Assembly: GCA_018667205.1 (NCBI GenBank)
Contig: JABIVN010000001.1
Coordinates: 1 to 6,586, forward strand
DNA from: Gammaproteobacteria bacterium
GTDB lineage: Bacteria; Pseudomonadota; Gammaproteobacteria; Pseudomonadales; Azotimanducaceae
Reading direction: 5' to 3'
DNA length: 6,586 nucleotides
Part shown: positions 1 through 5,121 of the stretch, piece by piece
How the letters are laid out: each line of letters begins with the position of its first letter
How positions within the stretch are numbered: the first letter of the stretch is position 1
The notes under the pieces: model-generated
Told to the model about the DNA's origin: nothing
Databases searched by the model: none
What the model saw: the letters and a program-made list of their open reading frames with translations, nothing else
Made by a program: the position numbers and the translations under genes

Positions 1-318
1 CCCAAGCGTGACGGTGACATTTCTTTCTAGCCCCTCGTGGGATTGATGAAAGAAGGTCAGACTACGATTCAGTCGACGAACCCAGGCAGGGAGTTCTTCA
101 CTTTCCACATAATCGCTGATGTCCGGGGATACCCAGGAAAGTTGGATACCGCTCGTATAATCCTGATCAGTTTCCGAGAACAGATCGTTCTCTACATACA
201 GATTGAGCGTCCAGTCTTCCCGCTGATCCCTATCGGCGCGAACGCCCAAGGAAAGGAACACAGACAAGCACAGCAACCATCTAACCGATCGCCTAGCGGT
301 CTTCGAGAGACACTTCAT
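1..318 (-). CDS. LpxR-like lipid A deacylase family protein (DUF2219), N-terminal part, cut by the left edge
   Basis: Translating the minus strand from the ATG at 318 gives 106 codons with no stop before the window edge, so this is the 5' part of a longer gene (family members are usually about 300 residues or more). Residues 1-28 are a classic Sec signal peptide: a basic start (MKCLSKTARRSVR), a hydrophobic core (WLLCLSVFLSLGV) and a VRA|D cleavage site. The mature part begins with WTLNLYVENDLFSETD and then DYTSGIQLSWVSP, the conserved opening of the LpxR/DUF2219 family, whose characterised Salmonella member is a calcium-dependent outer-membrane beta-barrel that removes the 3'-acyloxyacyl group of lipid A. 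Asn44-Asp45 correspond to the family's catalytic Asn-Asp pair. The downstream catalytic His lies outside the window. No convincing Shine-Dalgarno sequence precedes the ATG. The start lies 37 bases after the dioxygenase stop, so co-transcription is possible. Family membership is well supported; activity on lipid A is inferred. Confidence 0.8.
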   Translation of the reverse strand, partial: MKCLSKTARRSVRWLLCLSVFLSLGVRADRDQREDWTLNLYVENDLFSETDQDYTSGIQLSWVSPDISDYVESEELPAWVRRLNRSLTFFHQSHEGLERNVTVTLG

Positions 319-355
319 TAGCGTTCGATAGGATTGGACCTGTCGTGAGTTCGTG

Positions 356-1210
356 CTAGCAATTTGCTGGGTGCAATGCACAACCAGCAATCGTGACTCT
401 GTGCATAACCCTGCGTTGCCCGGGGTAATCGTTTTGCGCGAAATGCCACATGGCTCGGTTGTCCCAAAAAGCCACGGAACCATTTTGCCATTTAAAGCGC
501 GTTATGTTTTCTTCGGCTATTGCTTGCGCATAGAGGTAGGCCAAAAGTGGCGCGGATTCTTCAACTGTCCAACCATCGAAACGAAGTGTAAATGCAGCAT
601 TCACATAAAGCGCTTTGCGACCACTCAACGGGTGCTTGATGACGACCGGATGTATGGGGTCTTCCAACTCAAGGGTCGCGCCAGCGTTTCCGATCCTGCC
701 CTCTGCCGACCCGCCAGTATCGTAACCGCCCTGCGGACCAAAAACATGCTTTGCTGAATGAACCGCTGACAGTCCCTCAAGGGTTTCTTTCAATCCATCA
801 GACAGACTGTCATAAGCTTTATACATACTGGTGAACCAGGTATCACCACCAGACGCCGGCAGTTCTTTTGCCACAAGAATTGAACCAAGTGCAGGTTCGT
901 GATCATAGGAATGGTCTGTATGCCATCCGCCGCCAATATTGGCAGTTTGATCAGGCTCTTTGCTCACCATCGCGATTTGAGGGTAATCGGGGTGCGAGGA
1001 AAAGAATCGGTTGACGTTAATGTCCCCAAAACGCCCGGCAAGGTTAATGTGATCAGTTTCGGACATTTGCTGGTCTCTGAAAAAAACCAGACCGTACTGC
1101 GAAAATGTCTGTTGGATAGTCTCTAGTTCCCCTGAATCCAGTCCACCAGCAATATCGACACCAAGAATTTCAGCACCTACGCCAGGCAGAACATTGATTG
1201 AAATAGTCAT
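356..1210 (-). CDS. TauD/TfdA-family Fe(II)/2-oxoglutarate-dependent dioxygenase
   Basis: This 284-residue protein has the usual family length and probably acts in the cytoplasm, coupling decarboxylation of 2-oxoglutarate to hydroxylation of a substrate. The family opening is visible (LPGVGAEILGVDIAGGL, then FRDQ near residue 45 and GRFGDI near 60). The iron ligands are His97 and Asp99 in GGGWHTDHS and His256 in WDNRAMWHFAQNDY. Arg271 in RRVMHRVTIAG is placed to bind the 2-oxoglutarate carboxylate, and Thr124 in SGGDTWFTS is the usual second contact. Compared with E. coli TauD (recalled from memory), the taurine contacts His70, Tyr73 and Asn95 fall on Asn67, Phe70 and Gly93, so taurine is an unlikely substrate. 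An AAGGA sequence lies 9 bases before the ATG and supports this start. The gene diverges from the acyl-CoA dehydrogenase operon and is followed by the LpxR-like gene. The substrate is unknown; a carboxylate, sulfonate or alkyl sulfate is possible. Confidence 0.9.
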   Translation of the reverse strand: MTISINVLPGVGAEILGVDIAGGLDSGELETIQQTFSQYGLVFFRDQQMSETDHINLAGRFGDINVNRFFSSHPDYPQIAMVSKEPDQTANIGGGWHTDHSYDHEPALGSILVAKELPASGGDTWFTSMYKAYDSLSDGLKETLEGLSAVHSAKHVFGPQGGYDTGGSAEGRIGNAGATLELEDPIHPVVIKHPLSGRKALYVNAAFTLRFDGWTVEESAPLLAYLYAQAIAEENITRFKWQNGSVAFWDNRAMWHFAQNDYPGQRRVMHRVTIAGCALHPANC

Positions 1211-1237
1211 CGTTTTTTGTCCTTGAGTCTCAGCTCG

Positions 1238-1264
1238 ATTATGTCACAGATCTCACGGTATCAA
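1238..1264 (-). promoter_or_regulatory. Candidate sigma-70-type promoter for the dioxygenase gene
   Basis: Read on the minus strand, TTGATA (1259-1264, 5 of 6 to the -35 consensus) is followed after 15 bases by CATAAT (1238-1243, 5 of 6 to the -10 consensus). The spacer is shorter than the preferred 17. The -10 box lies about 28 bases before the start codon, leaving a short leader that contains the AAGGA ribosome site. This is pattern matching only. Confidence 0.35.
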
Positions 1265-1381
1265 ACCAGGGCAGGACATCCGATGGCTTGGTCATGTACT
1301 GAATTGGCTAAAAAACTGACCAAGACGGGTGCCAGTCTAAAGATTCGGTCATCCTAATCAGATAACCAAAAACCGATTTAA

Positions 1382-1429
1382 ACAGAATGAGATTTCGCTG
1401 CGTTCTGCTTTATCTCGACAATATTCTGT
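1382..1429. repeat. Spaced perfect inverted repeat ACAGAAT / ATTCTGT
   Basis: ACAGAAT at 1382-1388 is the exact reverse complement of ATTCTGT at 1423-1429, with 34 bases between them. The arms are short enough to occur by chance. The position in the middle of a divergent promoter region makes a pair of protein half-sites possible but unproven. Confidence 0.3.
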
Positions 1430-1450
1430 CCTGGCCTATAAGCCAGACAG
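1426..1450. repeat. Near-palindromic element CTGGCCTATAAGCCAG with flanking CTGT / ACAG
   Basis: The core at 1431-1446 is a 16-base near-palindrome with one mismatched pair (C1436 against A1441). Allowing C1430 to bulge, CTGT (1426-1429) also pairs with ACAG (1447-1450), giving nine paired bases around a six-base centre. It is not followed by a T run on either strand, so it is not an obvious terminator. A dimeric repressor or activator site for one or both divergent genes is the simplest reading. Confidence 0.4.
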
Positions 1451-1510
1451 GCAAAGGCCGTCACTAAATTTCACACCTGAGCGAACCCCACCACCCCGCA
1501 AACAGTCCAT

Positions 1511-1539
1511 GTGACAATTTGTCAGTTTTAAGGTAAAAA
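1511..1539 (+). promoter_or_regulatory. Candidate sigma-70-type promoter for the acyl-CoA dehydrogenase operon
   Basis: GTGACA (1511-1516, 5 of 6 to TTGACA) is followed after exactly 17 bases by TAAAAA (1534-1539, 4 of 6 to TATAAT). Transcription would begin near 1546 and give a leader of about 60 bases before the start codon at 1605. The -35 box overlaps the perfect palindrome at 1512-1524. Confidence 0.4.
1512..1524. promoter_or_regulatory. Perfect palindrome TGACAATTTGTCA, candidate operator
   Basis: TGACAA and TTGTCA are exact reverse complements around a single central T (1518). The site covers most of the candidate -35 box and the start of the spacer, where a bound repressor would block RNA polymerase. 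The cognate regulator is unknown; no DNA-binding regulator gene lies in the window. Confidence 0.45.
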
Positions 1540-1593
1540 AGGCCTCTTTAAGACCTGTGCACCTGCACGAGAACCCGGCTTTTCCAGAAAAAC

Positions 1594-1598
1594 AGGAG
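1594..1598 (+). promoter_or_regulatory. Ribosome binding site that fixes the first dehydrogenase start
   Basis: AGGAG lies 6 bases before the ATG at 1605. The upstream in-frame ATG at 1557 has no such site, and the 16 residues it would add do not look like the start of the family fold. The start at 1605 is therefore preferred. Confidence 0.8.
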
Positions 1599-1604
1599 TA
1601 TTCA

Positions 1605-2849
1605 ATGTCCGAAGCTCACAAAATGGACACCCCAGAGCAGTCAGCATTCCGTAACCATTGCAAGGAATGGCTTGCCAACAATCATCCCGGTCGCCCAACC
1701 GTAAAGCTACCTCTCGGCGCATTGGAACTTAGTGACCCGGAAGCCCTTGCCTGGCTCCAAAAATGGCAGAAGTCTGCTTATGATGCCGGACTTATTGGCT
1801 GTGACTATCCCAAGGAAGTAGGTGGCGGCGGAATGGATAATTGCCAGTCCATTGCTAATACAGAAATGCAACGAGTACAGACGCCTTACCTGCCCAACAT
1901 TATTGGGATGGGCATGGCCGCACCGACGGTTCTATTTCATGCCCGCGACGAGGTAAAAGCGGAACTACTGCCAAAACTATTCTCCGGCGAAGAAATCTGG
2001 TGCCAGGGCTTCAGCGAACCCGGTGCGGGTTCTGACCTTGCCAACCAGCAAACGTTTGCGGAACGTGACGGCGACAACTGGGTAATCAACGGCCACAAGG
2101 TTTGGACGTCGTTAGCGCATTTCGCGGAGTGGATGATCCTGCTATGCCGAACTAGCAAAGACGATAAATACAACGGGCTTTCCTACTTTGTAGTGCCGAT
2201 TAAAAAAGCGCTAGGTAATGGCGTGACGGTGCGACCGCTCATTAAACTCACCGGTGAAACAGGCTTTAACGAAGTAATCTTTGACAACTTGATTGTCGAT
2301 GACAGGTACAGGCTCGACGACGTCGGCGCAGGATGGAAGGTTGCGATGACGACCCTGTCCCATGAACGAGGCGCCGGTCCTATGACAACGCCAGCCTCTG
2401 GAGGCATGGCGGTTGAAGAGGAAGAGGGCGCGCAAACCAACAGCGCAATGGCGTTGATACAACTCGCGAAACAACAATACCGTAATGGCAAGACCGCCGC
2501 GGACGACCCACTGATTCGTGATGACCTTATCAAGATGATGATTCGACAGGAAGCTTTCAGACAAAATCAGCGTCGAGCCAGTGTTCCGTCCCTAACCGAT
2601 CACCCCATGCGAATTCCATTGCAGTTCAAACTGGTGGCTACGGAAATGGCTCAGGACTTGCAGCAGGTAGCCTACGAAGTAGAAGGTGCCGCATCAACGT
2701 TGTACGTCAACGACGACAATGCACCAGTCAAAGGCCAGTGGCCACTCGCCTACATGAATTCCTTTGGCGTTACGATCGCTGCCGGTGCTAACGAAGTTCA
2801 ACGCAACATCCTAGGTGAACGCGTCCTGGGCATGCCCAAGTCGAAGTAG
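1605..2849 (+). CDS. Acyl-CoA dehydrogenase family protein, FAD-motif subunit of a probable heteromeric enzyme
   Basis: This 414-residue cytoplasmic flavoprotein would oxidise an acyl-CoA to the 2-enoyl-CoA. An N-terminal helical domain (about 1-130) is followed by the beta domain with the FAD/substrate signature CQGFSEPGAGSDLA (133-146) and WVINGHKVWTS (159-169). The C-terminal helical domain ends in GANEVQRNILGERVLGMP (394-411), a typical family tail. Glu254 in LSHERG sits on the helix that carries the catalytic base in isovaleryl-CoA dehydrogenase, while the MCAD-type Glu position before GANEVQR is Ala, so Glu254 is the likely base. The usual R-x-x-F-G-x-P-L-x-x-F-Q flavin contact is absent; that region instead carries an acidic EEEE stretch (271-274) and a LIQLAKQQYRNGKTAADDPL helix pair. 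The next gene supplies the missing motif, and its ribosome site overlaps this stop codon, so the two are probably co-translated. The fatty, sterol-like or branched nature of the substrate is not determined. Confidence 0.9.
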   Translation: MSEAHKMDTPEQSAFRNHCKEWLANNHPGRPTVKLPLGALELSDPEALAWLQKWQKSAYDAGLIGCDYPKEVGGGGMDNCQSIANTEMQRVQTPYLPNIIGMGMAAPTVLFHARDEVKAELLPKLFSGEEIWCQGFSEPGAGSDLANQQTFAERDGDNWVINGHKVWTSLAHFAEWMILLCRTSKDDKYNGLSYFVVPIKKALGNGVTVRPLIKLTGETGFNEVIFDNLIVDDRYRLDDVGAGWKVAMTTLSHERGAGPMTTPASGGMAVEEEEGAQTNSAMALIQLAKQQYRNGKTAADDPLIRDDLIKMMIRQEAFRQNQRRASVPSLTDHPMRIPLQFKLVATEMAQDLQQVAYEVEGAASTLYVNDDNAPVKGQWPLAYMNSFGVTIAAGANEVQRNILGERVLGMPKSK

Positions 2850-2858
2850 GAGAAAGAG

Positions 2859-3998
2859 ATGACAGAACAACCTAAAAATTTTGGCTTCGGTGAAGACGAA
2901 ACCATGCTCAAAGACTCTGCACAAAAGTTCTTCTCAGACAACTGCAGCCCGGACAAAATCCATGGCCAGGTGGCTCGCGACCCCAGCATTCACAGACCTA
3001 TCGAAACCATTTGGGATAAGTCACTGTGGCAACAGGTGGTCGAACTTGGATGGACCGCTGTATGCATACCCGAAGCCGCTGGTGGTATTGGAATGCCGCT
3101 AGTTGCCGCAGTTGCCATCGCAGAAGAAGCCGGAAAAGCAGCGTTCCCATCACCGCTCATTAGCACTTATTGCGCTACCTTCACGTTAATGGCCTGCGAC
3201 ACCGATACCGCCAATAAAGCACTGGGCGATATCGCCACCGGCACTGCTACTACACTGGCAATCACTAATAGGGACGGCTCCTGGGAGTCCACCGACACTG
3301 ACGTTTCTGTCGTCGATGGCAAGCTGACGGGAACGGCCTGGTTTGTACAGGATGCAAAGAAATCCGATCGATTTGTGGTCAGTGCCAAAGGCGAGAATGG
3401 GGTTGGGCTCTATTTAGTCGAAGCTACTGCCGCCAATATCGACATCATTGCTGATGGTATCATTGACCTGACACGTGACCAGGCACACATCACCTTTGAC
3501 GCAGCACAGTGCACTGAGTTGGCAGCACAGGGCGCGGGTGACAAAGCACTAGATGCCGCTATGCCCTCGATCCTGACAATCGTTTCAGCTGATATGGTAG
3601 GCGCCGGCGAATGGTTGCTTCAAACCACGACTGAATACACCAAAACACGGGTTCAATTTGACCGGCCACTTGGATTCTTCCAGGCCGTTAAGCACCCACT
3701 CGTTAACGTGATGCTTGATATCGACAGGACCAAGTCATTGGTTTACAACTCAGCATGCTCCATTGACTCCGGCGAGTCCAACACGGAATTGAATGCTCGA
3801 ATGGCTAAGTCACAAGCCAGTGACATGGCAGTATTTTCGTCAAGTCGCGCTATACAATTCCATGGTGGGATCGGTTTTACCTGGGAATGTTTCGTGCACA
3901 TCTTCTTCAAGAGACAAATGCACAACCACGTACTTTATGGCGATGCGAAATACCAACGAGCAAAACTCGCCGATATGGTAATCGGTAAGGCGGCCTAA
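2859..3998 (+). CDS. Acyl-CoA dehydrogenase family protein, second subunit of the pair
   Basis: This 379-residue protein starts 9 bases after the preceding stop; its AGGAG ribosome site (2848-2852) overlaps that stop codon and lies 6 bases before the ATG. The N-terminal region (DETMLKDSAQKFF, then GWTAVCIPEAAGGIGM at 64-79) and the C-terminal region are clearly of the acyl-CoA dehydrogenase fold. It carries TRVQFDRPLGFFQAVKH (263-279), with Arg264 and Gln275 in the positions that contact the flavin of a neighbouring subunit, and IQFHGGIGFTWE (332-343). The middle beta domain is divergent and has no S-E-P-x-A-G-S-D motif; around 132-140 it reads LAITNRDGS. It therefore probably does not hold flavin alone and completes the site of its partner, as in the mycobacterial FadE26-FadE27 and FadE28-FadE29 heterotetramers. 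Heteromer formation is inferred from the complementary motifs. A strong terminator follows the stop. Confidence 0.88.
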   Translation: MTEQPKNFGFGEDETMLKDSAQKFFSDNCSPDKIHGQVARDPSIHRPIETIWDKSLWQQVVELGWTAVCIPEAAGGIGMPLVAAVAIAEEAGKAAFPSPLISTYCATFTLMACDTDTANKALGDIATGTATTLAITNRDGSWESTDTDVSVVDGKLTGTAWFVQDAKKSDRFVVSAKGENGVGLYLVEATAANIDIIADGIIDLTRDQAHITFDAAQCTELAAQGAGDKALDAAMPSILTIVSADMVGAGEWLLQTTTEYTKTRVQFDRPLGFFQAVKHPLVNVMLDIDRTKSLVYNSACSIDSGESNTELNARMAKSQASDMAVFSSSRAIQFHGGIGFTWECFVHIFFKRQMHNHVLYGDAKYQRAKLADMVIGKAA

Positions 3999-4008
3999 GC
4001 TCAGCCGC

Positions 4009-4041
4009 AAAAAAAAGACCGGCGATTGCCGGTCTTTTTTT
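4009..4041. terminator. Bidirectional rho-independent terminator
   Basis: GACCGGC (4017-4023) pairs perfectly with GCCGGTC (4028-4034) around a GATT loop. Eight A residues (4009-4016) precede the stem and seven T residues (4035-4041) follow it, so it works as a hairpin plus U-tract on both strands and the A-T stretch lengthens the stem. It sits between the convergent stop codons at 3998 and 4063 and should end both transcripts. Confidence 0.92.
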
Positions 4042-4062
4042 GCCCAGTATTGTAGAGACGGC

Positions 4063-4872
4063 TTAGCGACCTTTGAATTCTGGTTGCTCTTTTTTAACGA
4101 ATGCCACTGCAGCGCGCTTGTGATCTTCTGTCATAAAGGTTCGCATCATATGCGCAGCCTCCAGATCAAACACATCACTTAGCGTTGCGTTTTGGGCTGC
4201 ATTCAGATTCTTCTTCATATAGCCAATCGCGACCGTTGGAAGACCTGCAAGGTATTTCGCATAGGCTCGTGACTCTTCTTCAAAGGTATCCGCGCCAGCG
4301 ATTTTAGTCATCATACCCATGTCGTAGGCTTCCTGACCTGTCACCACATCCGCGCCAAAGTAGAGCTCACGTGCTTTTGCCGCGCCAACAAGTTGTGGCA
4401 AAAAGTACGATCCACCGTAGTCACCAGATGCACCAATCTTAGAAAACGCCGTGGTAATCTTCGCCGTATCCAGACAAAAACGCATGTCGCAAGCTAGTGC
4501 TAACGATAACCCTGCTCCTGCAGCAGGACCAGGAATAATCGCAAGCGTTGGTTTAGGCATGACATGCAGTAAACGTGACAGTTCCATACCCTGACGCAGA
4601 CCCTGGACGCGAGCCTCCAGCGACGAGGTCTCACCGGAGGAATTTTCATTGCTGCCAGCGTCTGACGCAAAACCTTTTACGTCACCACCAGCGCAAAACG
4701 CACTACCAGCCCCCGTTAACACGACACATCTAACCGCAGGATCGACCGCCGCCCTGGGAATCGCCGCCTGCATCGCAGACATCATATCGCCGCTCATCGC
4801 ATTACGCGCCTTGGGCCGATTCATGGTTAACGTTAGAATGCCGTCTTCAAACGACTCTTCAAGATCGCTCAT
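4063..4872 (-). CDS. Enoyl-CoA hydratase/isomerase (crotonase) family protein with an atypical active site
   Basis: This 269-residue protein has the normal length of a single-domain crotonase. The N-terminal strand region (GILTLTMNRPKARNAMS, 11-27) and both oxyanion-hole segments are present: FCAGGDVKGF (59-68) and PGPAAGAGLSLALACD (114-129). The C-terminal trimerisation region (VTGQEAYDMGM onward) is also typical. The two glutamates of classical enoyl-CoA hydratase (Glu144 and Glu164 of the rat enzyme) appear to be replaced: GGGCE becomes GAGLS (119-123), and the QPE segment becomes AFSKIG (142-147). Instead Asp151 in ASGDYGGSYFLPQLVG lies where PaaG-type isomerases and MenB carry a functional Asp. 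Isomerase, hydratase-like or other CoA-thioester chemistry are all possible. An AGGG sequence 6 bases before the ATG supports the start. The gene converges on the dehydrogenase operon and has the same orientation as the upstream sensor kinase, 249 bases away. Confidence 0.88.
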   Translation of the reverse strand: MSDLEESFEDGILTLTMNRPKARNAMSGDMMSAMQAAIPRAAVDPAVRCVVLTGAGSAFCAGGDVKGFASDAGSNENSSGETSSLEARVQGLRQGMELSRLLHVMPKPTLAIIPGPAAGAGLSLALACDMRFCLDTAKITTAFSKIGASGDYGGSYFLPQLVGAAKARELYFGADVVTGQEAYDMGMMTKIAGADTFEEESRAYAKYLAGLPTVAIGYMKKNLNAAQNATLSDVFDLEAAHMMRTFMTEDHKRAAVAFVKKEQPEFKGR

Positions 4873-4903
4873 AACTTTCCCTGCTTGCTTAACAAAGGAG
4901 AAA

Positions 4904-4916
4904 CTTTACATTAAAG
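4904..4916. repeat. Short inverted repeat CTTTA-CAT-TAAAG in the crotonase leader
   Basis: Perfect 5-base arms around a 3-base centre lie 31-44 bases before the crotonase start codon. It could be an operator or a small leader hairpin. It is A/T-rich and short, so chance is a fair alternative. No convincing -35/-10 pair was found next to it. Confidence 0.25.
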
Positions 4917-5050
4917 CGCGGTGCGCGCCTACTCCCTCATTTTCACCCAAGCCTTCGCTCTACACGAACTTTGCTCCCCAAAAGACCATACATTGAGTAA
5001 CAATAACCCTTGGTGGAGCATGCATCGAATTATCCAGCGCTGAGGCTATC

Positions 5051-5080
5051 AATCATCAAACGGTTTACCCGTAAATGATT
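5051..5080. repeat. Imperfect two-part inverted repeat downstream of the sensor kinase
   Basis: The outer arms AATCAT (5051-5056) and ATGATT (5075-5080) enclose inner arms ACGG (5060-5063) and CCGT (5069-5072) with nearly the same centre and a TTTAC loop. As RNA from the minus strand it would form a hairpin about 40 bases after the kinase stop. No T run follows it in that direction, so it is at best a weak or rho-linked 3' structure. Confidence 0.3.
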
Positions 5081-5121
5081 TGCTAGCTGTTAGTTTTCTA
5101 TGTGGTACGGCACGTGAAGAG

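Larger units (their letters stand above)
1211..1604. other. Divergent intergenic region between the dioxygenase and the acyl-CoA dehydrogenase operon
   Basis: This 394-base stretch separates two divergently transcribed genes. I see no convincing coding sequence in it. It holds a candidate promoter for each direction, a perfect 13-base palindrome near the rightward promoter, a 16-base near-palindrome and a spaced inverted repeat near its middle. There is also an imperfect pair ATTCGGT (1343-1349) and ACCGATT (1372-1378). The number of symmetric elements suggests regulated, possibly coordinated, expression of the two sides, which is an inference. Confidence 0.6.

Noticed and set aside
37..321. 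Plus-strand open frame of 94 codons
   Set aside because: It overlaps the minus-strand LpxR-like gene, which has a signal peptide and family motifs; the plus-strand product resembles nothing and lacks a ribosome site.
353..1126. Plus-strand open frames within the dioxygenase gene (353-757 and 899-1126)
   Set aside because: They are antisense to a protein with all catalytic residues of its family in place, and their translations show no recognisable motif.
1557..1604. Upstream start for the first acyl-CoA dehydrogenase at 1557
   Set aside because: The AGGAG site is placed correctly for 1605, and 1557 lacks a ribosome site and adds residues unlike the family start.
1605..4872. Steroid or bile-acid degradation cluster
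   Set aside because: The dehydrogenase pair resembles the architecture of ChsE-type enzymes, but no ring-cleavage, hydroxysteroid dehydrogenase, thiolase or aldolase gene is present, so pathway assignment is not supported.
4649..4996. Plus-strand open frame overlapping the crotonase gene start
   Set aside because: It is antisense to conserved crotonase motifs and runs into the leader without any recognisable feature of its own.
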